Origin: Petunia secreta
Lineage: Eukaryota > Streptophyta > Magnoliopsida > Solanales > Solanaceae
DNA length: 64,000 bases
Reading direction: 5' to 3'
Assembly (NCBI GenBank): GCA_029990175.1
Contig: JARKIP010000193.1
Location: 186,001 to 250,000, forward strand
Shown one piece after another: positions 10,389 to 20,228 of the stretch (the stretch's first letter is position 1; each line of letters opens with the position of its first letter). The translations under genes and the position numbers were made by a program. The notes below the pieces were generated by a model, which worked only from the letters and a program-made list of their open reading frames with translations, ran no database searches and was not told the DNA's origin.

Positions 10389-13300
10389 TGTTGACACCCA
10401 ATTTTGTCCCGAAAATTTTAATTAATACTAATTATTCTAATAAAAAATCAATTTTAAATTTTAAGGTGAATTAATGAAATCTGGGAAGAAAATGCTAAAA
10501 TTGAAAATAAAAGAGATAAAGCAATTGATTTTGATCAAAAGAGGCTAAAAGCATAATTCGTAGCCTAAATCTGTCCTATCCATGCAAAACATATAAACAT
10601 TACAACACGCACATCTTTTCCCATATCAGTTCACCCCCCTCACCCAAAATCAGCTCTTGCCCGACCCGATCCCCATTTCCGTTCAACCCGTAAACCCTCT
10701 AAACCTGATTTCCCATTTCGATTTCCCTCTTAAATCATCGGTCCCCACTCAAAATCCAGCTCATCCATCGTACTAGCAGCGAACCAAAAGGCTCCAGCAT
10801 CGTCCTTTTTCTCCCCAGTACGATTTTGTTCAAATCCAGCATCCAAGTGGCAAAAGCTTAAATTGAACGATCAAGATTCGTTCAAATCCCAGGTAATACC
10901 ATTTCCCACATCGTTTTGCACCCTTTTTCAAGCCTTGAATTTGCCCTATAAATACCCCTTTCATTCACAAAATTAGGGGTCGGATTTTGGTTGAAGGAAT
11001 TGAGGGGCTTCGGAAACGAGGACCCTCTTAGTGCTTTTTTTGTAATAAGCAATTTTATTTTTCCTTCCTAATTTCCGACTCTTAAAATTTGTGAATCGTC
11101 GAGTAGACTCGACGCTCGTTCCAGTGCGGATTTCGACGGATCCCTCACCCCTGTTTCACTGCCCGCAAAAAGGTCGGTGTCTCTCGCGTCTTCTGTTTTA
11201 GTTTGTATAATGTAGTTGTTGTTGATATTAGCTGGGCCTAAATTAGCTTATGTGTTTAATTTGCTTCATATGTGCAAAAGGATTAGTAGCTGGTTCGGGA
11301 TAACCTTACATTTAAAGAAAAATGTAAAAGCAATAAGTTGTTTGCCTAATTTTTTCTTGTTTCTGCTTCCTGGTTCTGTTCTCTATGAAATAAAGGGCTG
11401 TGCATAGTATGGATTTCAATCCATTTTGTATGTTGCTATAAGAACTAGCTAAAAATCAAATCTTTATCCAGTTTCAACTTTTTAGAAGGCTGGACAGTTT
11501 GATACTTGTTATAGGAGTAAAAGAAACTGATTTGTGGGATAAAATCTGTCCTATTCATGCCCTTTTTATGTTTATTTATATGAAAGTAATATATGTTTTC
11601 TTTTTAGTTCATAGCTTGTGTGTGCGGTAATTTCGTGCCCATGATTCAAATTTTGAGCTGCTTTATAAGAAATGAAGTTTATATGTTAGATCCCTGCCCC
11701 ACCCATGTCATATGCCTCTTGGTTCAATCCTAAGCTGTTAAATATGATGATCTGTTAAGAAAATTCAAGGATTTTGGTTTAGTTTCTTTCCTATCATTAT
11801 AGGCATCTAGCACATTTGGTTAATCTGAAAGGGAAATTTAACTTACAAAGCTTAATAATAGAAAGTTGTAATCTTTGCGTTGTTTTCTCACTAAGTTTGA
11901 AGCTTTACATGATTGTCTTTTGAAAAGAAGTTTAAGAGTCATTTCTCATTTTTGCAAAGTTAAAGTACTTCTCTTTTAGTGACTTAGCTATGATAAAAAA
12001 TGTAATCTTTCTCTCCTCATTCACTGTTAGTATTTAAGAAAATTGATGACATATGGTAGAATTGAGTCCATCAGTAATTAGTTTGGTTGTTTGGATTCAC
12101 TTAGCTTAAAGATTGAATAGTCATTCTCTGTTGTTTGAAAGCTCCGGGTTAGTTTTCTAAGCCTAAAAGAGTGTGAGGCTGTCCAGGGAGGTTCTGTAAA
12201 GGTGATGCAGATTGGGGAATAGGTAGCAGGTGTTCCAAGGTCCGTGAAGGTGTGTGTGTATGTGCAGCTGTATAGAGAGCCATTCAGGTGGCAGGAAGCC
12301 TGTTCTAGAGAGTTTTAGTGGGTCTGCGAGCTAGTTCCAGGTTCTGTGAGAAGGTGTAGGTGCTGAGGAGGCTTGCAGGATTAAGTGAGTCCAGTTTCTA
12401 TGAGATGTTGCAGGTTGTTTGGGTCTTGAGGTGTGCAGGTTGATGTGTTTAAAGTGAGGGGGTGTGTAGGAGTTGGTGTAGAAGCTAGGATGTGTTTATG
12501 AGGTGCTGTGAGAGTGAGGGAGTTCTGGAGATTTCAGGAGTGAGGTTTGTGCAGGTGAGCAGGAGATTTGATTGAGAAGCTTGAGAGGTGGTGAATGTTT
12601 CTCAGTTGCTGCAGGTGTCAGTGCAGATTAGGGTAGTCCTGGAATTTGTTTTGAAGCTTAGGAGGACGAGGGAGTTTAAAAGAATAGGAGCAGAGCTGTC
12701 GCCCTGGTTTCTGCAATTCAGGGAGGTGTAAGAGTTGATCATAATTGTTTAAAAAGGGTCCTTGAGTTCTTTTCTTGATGATTCTTGTTTGGCATTCACT
12801 GGTAGATTAAGATGTATCATTGTCTCTTTAAAAGTTTGAAAGTAAAATGTACTTTCAGGTTTGACATGTTCCAATTGACATGATGATGCTACGTATTTGC
12901 AAAAAATATAATCTAAGTGTGTTGTCAAGGCATCTCTGTCTAATATGGAAGTTGTCTAATTTGTTTGCCAAGTGTGCTAATTAATAATTTTCTGGAAAAG
13001 ATTGCCTCTGGTATTTTTATTAAGGGTAATAAGCTATGTTGTCAATGTATATGTTTGGATCTGTTATACCTTTGTTGAATTGGTATCGTATTGTAAAGTT
13101 TTTCATAAGCTGTAATCTTGTGCTTGAATTTGCTTGAAATTTTGTCGTCGCTTTATCCATTGTTCCTGTTCACAAATCTTGCCAGCATTTCTTTTCAAAT
13201 TAAACTGGTTGTCTTGGCGTGGTTACTAGAGTAAATAATGTGATTCTCTTATACAAGTGTTTGATCCTTGGACGGGTCACCTTTGAAAGCTCTGTTAAGA

Positions 13301-14817
13301 AATGTAGAGTTGGATTGTTATGGTAGCAGCTTGTTTGATCAAGGGACACCCTTTCTCATATAAAGTTTGTTATCGTTTAGTGAACAGTTTGTTTTTATGA
13401 TGACAAGCAAGTTTACAAATTGATTCGTTGCCAAAGTTTATTTTCATTGAAAGTCATATAATGCTTGCTTTAGACATTGTAAGTGTAGCTGTGATGAGTT
13501 TCTTGCTTATGGTCATCTTAGTATTGAAATAAAACGCATTCAATGAGATCCTCAATTAATTCAATTTTTTTAGTAGTGTTGTCAACCAGTCTGTCCTTTA
13601 CTCATTAGTAAAAAAATTAGATAAATTTTAGCTAAAGCCATTCTTTCATTCTAATCTTTAACTCAATACTGAAGCATGTGTTTAGTTAATTTGGCTTGCT
13701 TTTGCTTTAGGTTTTGGACATACAATTGGTTTTTCCGGAAAATTGTTCTCATGTGCTCGTCTTCTATAACTGACCATTAGATTACTTTTCTTTAAATTGT
13801 GTTTTACATACATCTGTTTTTTTCCTCTTGAATATGTGTGCTAATCTGTTCTTCCTTGTATATTTTGCATGACCAAACTTTGGAGAAGAGTTGGCTAAAC
13901 TCACCAATTGGGATTGGCTTATTGGCTTGGAGTTGCATTGGGGTCGAGTCCGGGCTCAAGGTTCAAGACCTTTAGAAATTTAAAATGCTTTGTTGAGCCA
14001 TGTGATGTTTTAAGCTCATGGGCATAATGTATAAAAAATAAAATTCAAGGCTCCCATGAGTTTGTCAAATTTACCGGGTTCTTCTTCTAAATCCTTTCCT
14101 CTTTTCCCATCCTTAGAAATTGCATGTCTATAGGAATTCCCCGTAGATAATTATTCATTTGATTGATTATGAATGAATGTTTAGTTATTTATTGAGTTAT
14201 TTGTGAATATTTTATTTCTTAAGAATCTCCATCTTATTTACGAATTGTGCATCTTTTAGTTAAATAACGCGTGCAATTAAAATTCGAAACTAATAAAAAG
14301 TAACTCATTTTTTATGAAAGTGCAACTTCTTTCGAATTAATTGGTTTTCCTATTTCAGCAAAAAATTATTTATTTATTTATTTATTTATTTTTCTTTCTT
14401 TCTTTCTTTCCTTTTCAAGTCTAAGTTTATTTAAATTCATATTTCTTTAACGTATAATTTATTATAATCTTAGAATTTCAATATTAATCTTAAACCATTT
14501 TATCAACATATTGAAAGTTAACATTTTGAGTTATTTTGTGAAAACCGAAGGTTTAACCGTAATTTTACGGATTTTCGAAAGTGCTTTCAAATCGAAACCT
14601 TCTTTCGAAAATAACTGAACCTCTTACTTCAGAATCTCTGAAAAGACCATTTTCCTTAAAACGGAGGAATTGCACGCATTATTTAATTAATTGGTTCCTA
14701 ATTCTCCTAAATTAGGTGGCGACTCCAAAGAAAGCCCTTTGGAATCCCATATTGTTGAACACTATACCCGGAACCTATCTTTTCTTTAAGAAAGGGTAAT
14801 TTTTTTGGGGTTCAACA
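10389..14817 (+). repeat. 3' LTR of the TR-GAG element (complete, 4429 bp)
   Basis: Starts tgttgacacccaattttg, a start widely shared by Tat/Ogre LTRs, and ends ggggttcaaca. It matches 1-4102 with about ten substitutions and one single-base indel. Near its 3' end (14718-14727, matching 4002-4011 in the left LTR) it contains tggcgactcc, the first ten bases of the element's own PBS. Confidence 0.93.
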
Positions 14818-15143
14818 GCAGTTGTTAAATCATACTGGGATTATGTAGTTTTTTGACTGAATTTTACTCCCCCCTCATGGACTGATATTGCAGTGCACTT
14901 GTTAAATCTTACTGGGGTCATGTATTCAGTCAACTGTGTAGTTAAATCCTAGTGGGGACATGTATTTTGTCAGTTGTGTTGGGATAGACTACAGAACAAA
15001 AGAAGAAAGAATCTTCAGCTTTTTCAAACAGTAAAATAAAATGACAACACACAAAAATACAGAATATCTTTTCTATAATTATAGCAATAGAAATAGACCT
15101 TACTATTATTGAAGAGAACAACCAAATAATTTTTATTTCTAAG
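14818..15143 (+). promoter_or_regulatory. Region upstream of the B3 gene with a threefold short repeat
   Basis: Three diverged copies of a motif like gttaaatc(a/t)tactggg followed by (a/t)catgta occur at about 14822, 14901 and 14940, giving a promoter-proximal repeat. No clear TATA box could be assigned with confidence. The region may also be the subterminal part of the surrounding MULE. Confidence 0.3.
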
Positions 15144-15587
15144 ATGCCAGCACTCATTGATGCAGTTTTGACTCAATTGGATACTGAATCAGATCAGTTT
15201 GTAAGTTATTCATACAATTTTTGTCTTTCAAAAGTATTATTTTTGTTATTTGTTATTATAAAATAACAGAGTTCTTTTTTTTTTTTTTTTGCAAAAGTTT
15301 TGCCGGCATTGTTGGCAATTATGCTTCCCAGACGTAATGTTCCAGCAACTGTAATTTGCCGTGGTACTCATTTCCGGATGAATTACCTAAAAGTGGGAAG
15401 AGAAAGGTGGTTCTCTAATGGATGGATGGAGTTTGTCCGTAGTAATAATCTTGTAGTAGGAACTAGGATACTTTTTGGAGTTGTTGAATCCTCAGATCGT
15501 GTGGTTTTAAGTGCTACTATTTGGCAGGATATTACTGAACCTTTAAGTTCCAGTTCTAGTAGTGGGTCTGATGTTGAAGATGCTTGA
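15144..15587 (+). CDS. Small B3-domain DNA-binding protein, two exons
   Basis: Predicted exons are 15144-15200 and 15270-15587, giving 124 residues. The ATG at 15144 opens a 19-codon exon ending before a gtaagt donor (15201). A phase-0 acceptor cag at 15267-15269 restores the frame after a 69-base intron. The protein then has SSFFFFFAKVLPALL (the F run is encoded by a 16-T tract), a central VPATVICRGTHFRMNYLKVG, and the diagnostic B3 block RERWFSNGWMEFVRSNNL followed by VVGTRILFGVV. It ends in a serine/acidic tail (SSSSSSGSDVEDA). B3 domains are plant-specific DNA-binding folds of nuclear transcription factors; a single domain with little else suggests a REM-like or truncated protein. It converges on the minus-strand MULE transposase 380 bases away and could be a gene captured by that element. 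The T tract makes the frame sensitive to sequencing error. Confidence 0.65.
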
Positions 15588-15966
15588 TAAGATAACATCT
15601 CTGTGTTGTCTGTTATGTTTTATTGGTAATAAATTGTGAGTTTTATAGATTTTTTTTGTTTTTCAAGTTCACTAATGCTGAAACAATGAGTTTGAACTTT
15701 GGACTGAAAGTGTTTCGAATTCAAATACTAGTATGAAACTAATTAACATAGAGACAGATAAAAAAATAAACTGCAATGCATTCAGAGTTTGAATACCTTC
15801 ATTATCTTGAATGTTGGATAAGAAACTATCAGCAATTTGAATATCTTCATTTATTTCTGCACCATCATTCACAGCCAAGCAGTTTCATGAAACAAAAAGA
15901 AGTTAGAAAATCAAATTAGTAGGAGGGACATATTTAGTAAAAAAAAGTTTATGGATAATGAAGGAA
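15588..15966. other. Gap between B3 gene and MULE transposase 3' end
   Basis: AT-rich, with no convincing gene. A minus-strand reading (about 15858 leftwards) after a gtgcag acceptor could be a last transposase exon encoding an acidic tail, but the join to the preceding exon gives only a few codons before a stop. No MULE terminal repeat is visible here. Confidence 0.3.
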
Positions 15967-16431
15967 TTAGCAGTACCTATATATCCTTGAATAGGGTCGG
16001 GCTACTGGAGTATTTATGCATGAGGTTCTATCATGTCCGCTGAGTTTGCATCGACTACATTTGTTTCCTCTGACTCGTACAGCCTCAGCAATCGGGATGT
16101 ATCTCTTTGTTTTCCTTCTTCCTCGTTGTATTTTGACATTAGGAGTTTCTATCCTCTGGCTTTTCACGGTATCTGGTACAGTCCAAGAGGTTTTGTGCCC
16201 TATCATATTCACCTCACCTTGATATGCGTTAAACCAAAACTCTCGTGTATACCATTTTGAGCAGAACTTAGATTTCAGCAGGCGTCTTTTCTCAATGCAT
16301 GCAATTGCATGTACACATGGGAGTTCATCAGTCTGGAATTGAAGACATTCACAGGTCCTCTTCTTTAAGTCGACGTTGAAGCTTTTTCCTTCATCGTGCC
16401 CGTTGAATATTGTTGTACCTGTGGGGAATAC
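15967..16431 (-). pseudogene. MULE transposase, last coding exon (SWIM finger and zinc knuckle)
   Basis: After an acceptor (aaatag on the minus strand, AG at 16433-16432) the frame opens with VFPTGTTIFNG. It contains CECLQFQTDELPCVHA, a C-x-C...C-x-H SWIM zinc finger, then a basic segment (RGRRKTKRYIPIAEA). The C-terminal knuckle CSRCKLSGHDRTSC (C-x2-C-x4-H-x4-C) follows. The order is that of plant MURA-type transposases. Phase 0 matches the donor of the previous exon. The exon ends in TAA at 15967. Confidence 0.8.
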
Positions 16432-16814
16432 CTATTTGAAATGAAAAATAATAACTTTTGTGAGTCAGCACAGATGTTATTTAAAATCGGCTATTAGTGA
16501 GTCAGAGGAAGAGTTCATGAGTACAGTTCTAATGGACTGATTGGAGTTCAAATCATATGGACTGAAGTTCAATCCCACAAGGATCGAACTGTCTGTACTT
16601 GAACTTTCTTAATGTTATGGACTGAATTTTGTATCAACAAGTATTTTGAACTCCACCCACCAGTGGTTACAAACAGAAGTGCTATCCTCAAAAGGTTGAA
16701 CCCTCTCCCCCTTTTTTTTACTGAAGTTCCATTCACAGTCCTGAATTTTCAGTCTATCTTTATCTGTATTTTTTATACACTATTAGGATTGCATATTTGG
16801 CGCTGTATACTTAC
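16432..16814 (-). other. Intron of the MULE transposase
   Basis: Bounded on the minus strand by gtaagt (16814) and aaatag (to 16432), 383 bases, phase 0. It contains several ggactgaa / gttcaatcc type motifs also found in the 5' untranslated intron near 30 kb. Confidence 0.7.
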
Positions 16815-17485
16815 ATTCATTGTGAAGGCCAGTTGAATCTTCTTGTTCAATTCATCTTCTGCCCACCTTGATAAGCTATGAAAAGTCTCTTGAGCAGTAG
16901 TTCTTCTTTCACAAAACCATTTCTGCTTCTTAAGAATGATTAAATCCAATAAGCTTAAAATGGGCAACTCTCTTGCTTCAAGTAATGCAGAATTCATCGA
17001 CTCAACTATATTTGTTGTAAGCATATCATATCGCCGCCTCGGTGAGTAAGATCTAGCCCATCTTTCAGGTGGTTCTTCCATTATGTAGTTGTATGTGTTT
17101 CTATCCATTCCCTGTAATTCGGACATGAAATAATGAAACTCTTCACGCTTATAAGCTCTTGCAGCAGTTTGAAACAGACTTATCACTGTGGTTCTCACGT
17201 TCTTTTGGTTTAGATTCTTTTCAAAGTGGTAGATGCAGATACCATGGTGGCTATCAGGATAAACTTGTGCAATTGCATGCGCGATTGATTTGTTTCTGTC
17301 TGATAGAAACACCAGTTCAGAACGAGTACCTATTTTCCTTCGCAGCTCAGTGAAGAACCAAGTGTAAGCTTCATTATTTTCAGAGTCTGCAATCCCATAA
17401 GCTAGAGGGAAGATTTGATTATTTGCATCTTTTGCTACAGCAATGATGAGAACACCTAGATATTCCGCCTTCAGAAATGTCGCGT
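16815..17485 (-). pseudogene. MULE transposase, catalytic core (left of the Athila-1 insertion)
   Basis: The reading frame begins at the Athila-1 junction (17485) with TFLKAEYLGVLIIAVAKDAN and runs through QIFPLAYGIADSEN to MFLSDRNKSIAHAI (second catalytic Asp in SDR). It continues through the C..H segment GICIYHFEKN to NIVESMNSALLEAR, which holds the third catalytic residue (Glu). This is the MULE DDE domain. The first catalytic Asp lies on the other side of the insertion (28592-28670). The donor is at 16814. There is no stop codon within this exon; the gene is broken by the 11.1-kb insertion. Confidence 0.88.
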
Positions 17486-18793
17486 TGATGGATATAATTT
17501 ATTGATATATTTTTATAGTTAAATATTAAGTATTTTAAATAAAACGTGAATAAATATATCCATCTCTCGCATATTTTCTAACATATTTTGCAGGAAGAAG
17601 AAGATATTCAAAGTGAATAAAAATAAGGGAAAAATCATTGATGATTTCACTATTCATAGTGCGACTATAACACTGATAGTCATGTCCGTGATTTTTATAC
17701 GCTGAAGAACAAAGAGCAAGACGGAAGAAATCTTCTCTCTTCAACTCACCTTTGCATCTATGAAGAACTCATTAATTTCACCTTACCTAGGCATCTTTGG
17801 AAGCCTTAAGCTTATGGTTTCATCTATAAATAGATGGCCAAAGTTTGTAAGAAAGATATCAATTCACTTGCAAGATTTCTCTTGCTTTCCCTTTCTTTCT
17901 CTCTTTTAAAGTTTGTGTAGTTTTCATCTTTTTTAGAAGAAATACTACTTTCTTCATAGTCTTTATATTTTTAAAGTTATTCTTACTCCATAATGGAGTA
18001 ATCTCTTTTGTTGGGATAGTTGATGAAACTCAGTATTATTTATAATACTTATCTCAGTTTTAATACATGCTTGGCCTGAAACTTTCTAATCAAATTTTAA
18101 TACTGTGCTAGAATTATAGTTTTTACTTAATCAATATTTTCACATCCCTCTATTTTATCTCCAGGTTATTGTTATATTAATTTTGTAATTCTCACGGAGC
18201 AAAATTAATGTATGATAACTGACGAATAAAATAGTATAGTAAAAACTATTTTTCCAAGTCCGTAATCTTGTTTACCTCAGTTTTAATTCTCACGGAGGAA
18301 TTGTTGTAGGTAAGATTATTGATTTTCCGTAAAAATATTCTCACGAAGTTTTTACTACTTTTTAGCACAATTCAGGCAAGAAAAATATTTCGGTTTAATC
18401 GTCACTAGTTATAATTTGATTAATATGCATAACCTCACGGAGTGTTATTAGTTGATTATTTTTTAGTGAGAAAAATATAATTGAATTAGCAATAAGCAAT
18501 TATTCTTAAGAGAAATACATGTCAAAACTGAGATATTTATTATAAGTATTATCAAGTGAATTCAACGATTCCCAACTCTTTTTAAATTTGAAATCTTCCG
18601 GAAGTTCTTTCTTTTAGTTTAAGTAAATTTAAATTAAAAACTCACTTTTCATCAATTTGATTCTCTCAAATAGTAATTAAAATACTACAAGTCCGTAGCA
18701 TAGAATACCCAATCTCTGTGGGACGATATCTTAAACTATATTAGAATTTGACAAGAACGAGCAAACAATTCCTATGCACTTTGGACCTCGTCA
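17486..18793 (+). repeat. 5' LTR of Athila-1
   Basis: Starts tgatggatataattt and ends ggacctcgtca, 1308 bp, matching 27284-28591. A TATA-like tataaata lies near 17824. The 69-codon minus-strand ORFs in each LTR (17535-17744, 27333-27542) are copies of one another and not genes. Confidence 0.95.
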
Positions 18794-18799
18794 AATTTT

Positions 18800-18817
18800 T
18801 GGCGCCGTTGCCGGGGA
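18800..18817 (+). other. Primer-binding site of Athila-1, tRNA-Asp type
   Basis: tggcgccgttgccgggga lies six bases after the 5' LTR. This is the PBS typical of Athila-like elements and is complementary to the 3' end of tRNA-Asp (family knowledge). Confidence 0.85.
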
Positions 18818-20228
18818 TTGGCGTACATCTACTTCGGACTGAATATTTGATTACTAATTTGAGGACCTATTAATATAATCTACTAAATACTACTATAACT
18901 ATAACTATTGATTACTAAGCTCTAACAATATTATATTGACTACTGCTTCCACATTCTTATATTTGTTTCTAACACTTTTATTTCTTTTAGTATATCTATT
19001 ATTATTATTGTTAACTTTCTTTACCATTACTCGCATTTTCGTTATTATATCCTAATAGTGATATATCTTACTCTATCATCTTTCATTGTTATTCCTTCCG
19101 CTTACTATTTTTGGTCACTTATATATTTTTTTTATTATAACTAACATATTTACTACTTTCTTTTCTCTCTCTTTGTTTAAGCATCACTACTTATTGTTTT
19201 GTTAGTAACGTCTCTCCTTTATAAAAAAATTATACTATTTTTATAATTTGTACCTATACTATTAACTGTTACTAATACTATAATTCCTTAACTACTGTTA
19301 TTTATTAGTATTATCAATAGTTTCTACTGCTACTTTTATCTATAGTATTATATTATTTATTTTCATTTAAATATTTTCTTATTATGTATTGTTATATCAT
19401 TACTAGTTATTTTATTTGAACTATATACCATATTTCAATTATTTTATTTTATTTTATTTTTACCAACTTTTGTTTTTCTGATTATAACTTCTCTTATTAT
19501 CACTACGATTAATACTAGCTACTTTACTTTACCACTCTTATTAAAATATAAAAATAGTATTGTTTCCTTTTCATAGGTATTGGTACTACTCACTGTTTTT
19601 GTATTTTCTTTTTATTATTAGTGTTAGTATAATTTTATTATTATATTATCTATATCGTCTATCATTTTTCCCCTAATTGTTATAAATATTATTTTATATT
19701 ATATTTACAATATACTAGTATTTATTTTGTTTTCTTAGTTTTTTTCTTCTTCCTCTCTTTTCTGCAACTACTAGTCTACTATTCAGTACTACTTTACAAA
19801 TACTACTTTTCAAACCTTAACTGCTTGCTATCTTTTTTTTGTCCTTTTTGTTATCTTTATATCTATTACTATTAATAATATAGCTATAATCTCTAACACT
19901 AGTATAAATTTTGTACCATCGTGTCTATCACCGTTTTTAACTACCTCTATCACTACTATTGTTATTACTGTGTTAGTATTATCTTAACTTTGTCTTCTTT
20001 CCTCTCTGTCATTATTAAGTTTTACTCCTATAATATTATTTTTTTATTTATTTAATTTGAACACTACTCCTCTACTTGTGAAACTAATTAGACAATATTA
20101 TTATCTATTTTATTTTTTTTACAAAACTTCTACTACTAATTATTTCTACATTTTAGTATTTTCTTATAATACTTTTATTACAAGTACCTTAAAAAAAAAA
20201 ATCTTTCTTTAACAATTTCAAGTAGTTT
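18818..20228 (+). other. AT-rich leader of Athila-1
   Basis: About 1.4 kb without coding potential. It is strongly AT-rich and dominated by degenerate tatta/ctacta trinucleotide-like runs. Long leaders are usual in Athila elements. Confidence 0.6.

Larger units (their letters stand above)
1..14817 (+). mobile_element. TR-GAG type non-autonomous LTR retrotransposon, Tat/Ogre lineage (5' end outside window)
   Basis: Bases 1-4102 are repeated almost exactly at 10717-14817 (constant offset 10716), so they are the two LTRs of one element; the first 328 bases of the left LTR lie before the window. Between them are a primer-binding site, a leader, a 467-codon gag-like ORF, a long 3' untranslated part with a satellite array, and a polypurine tract. 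No protease, reverse transcriptase, RNase H or integrase motif is present in the ~6.3-kb interior, so the element depends on proteins supplied in trans. The LTRs differ by about ten substitutions and one indel over 4.1 kb, which makes this the youngest insertion here. The target-site duplication cannot be checked because the left flank is missing. LTR start, PBS and gag type point to the Tat/Ogre branch of Ty3-gypsy. Confidence 0.9.
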
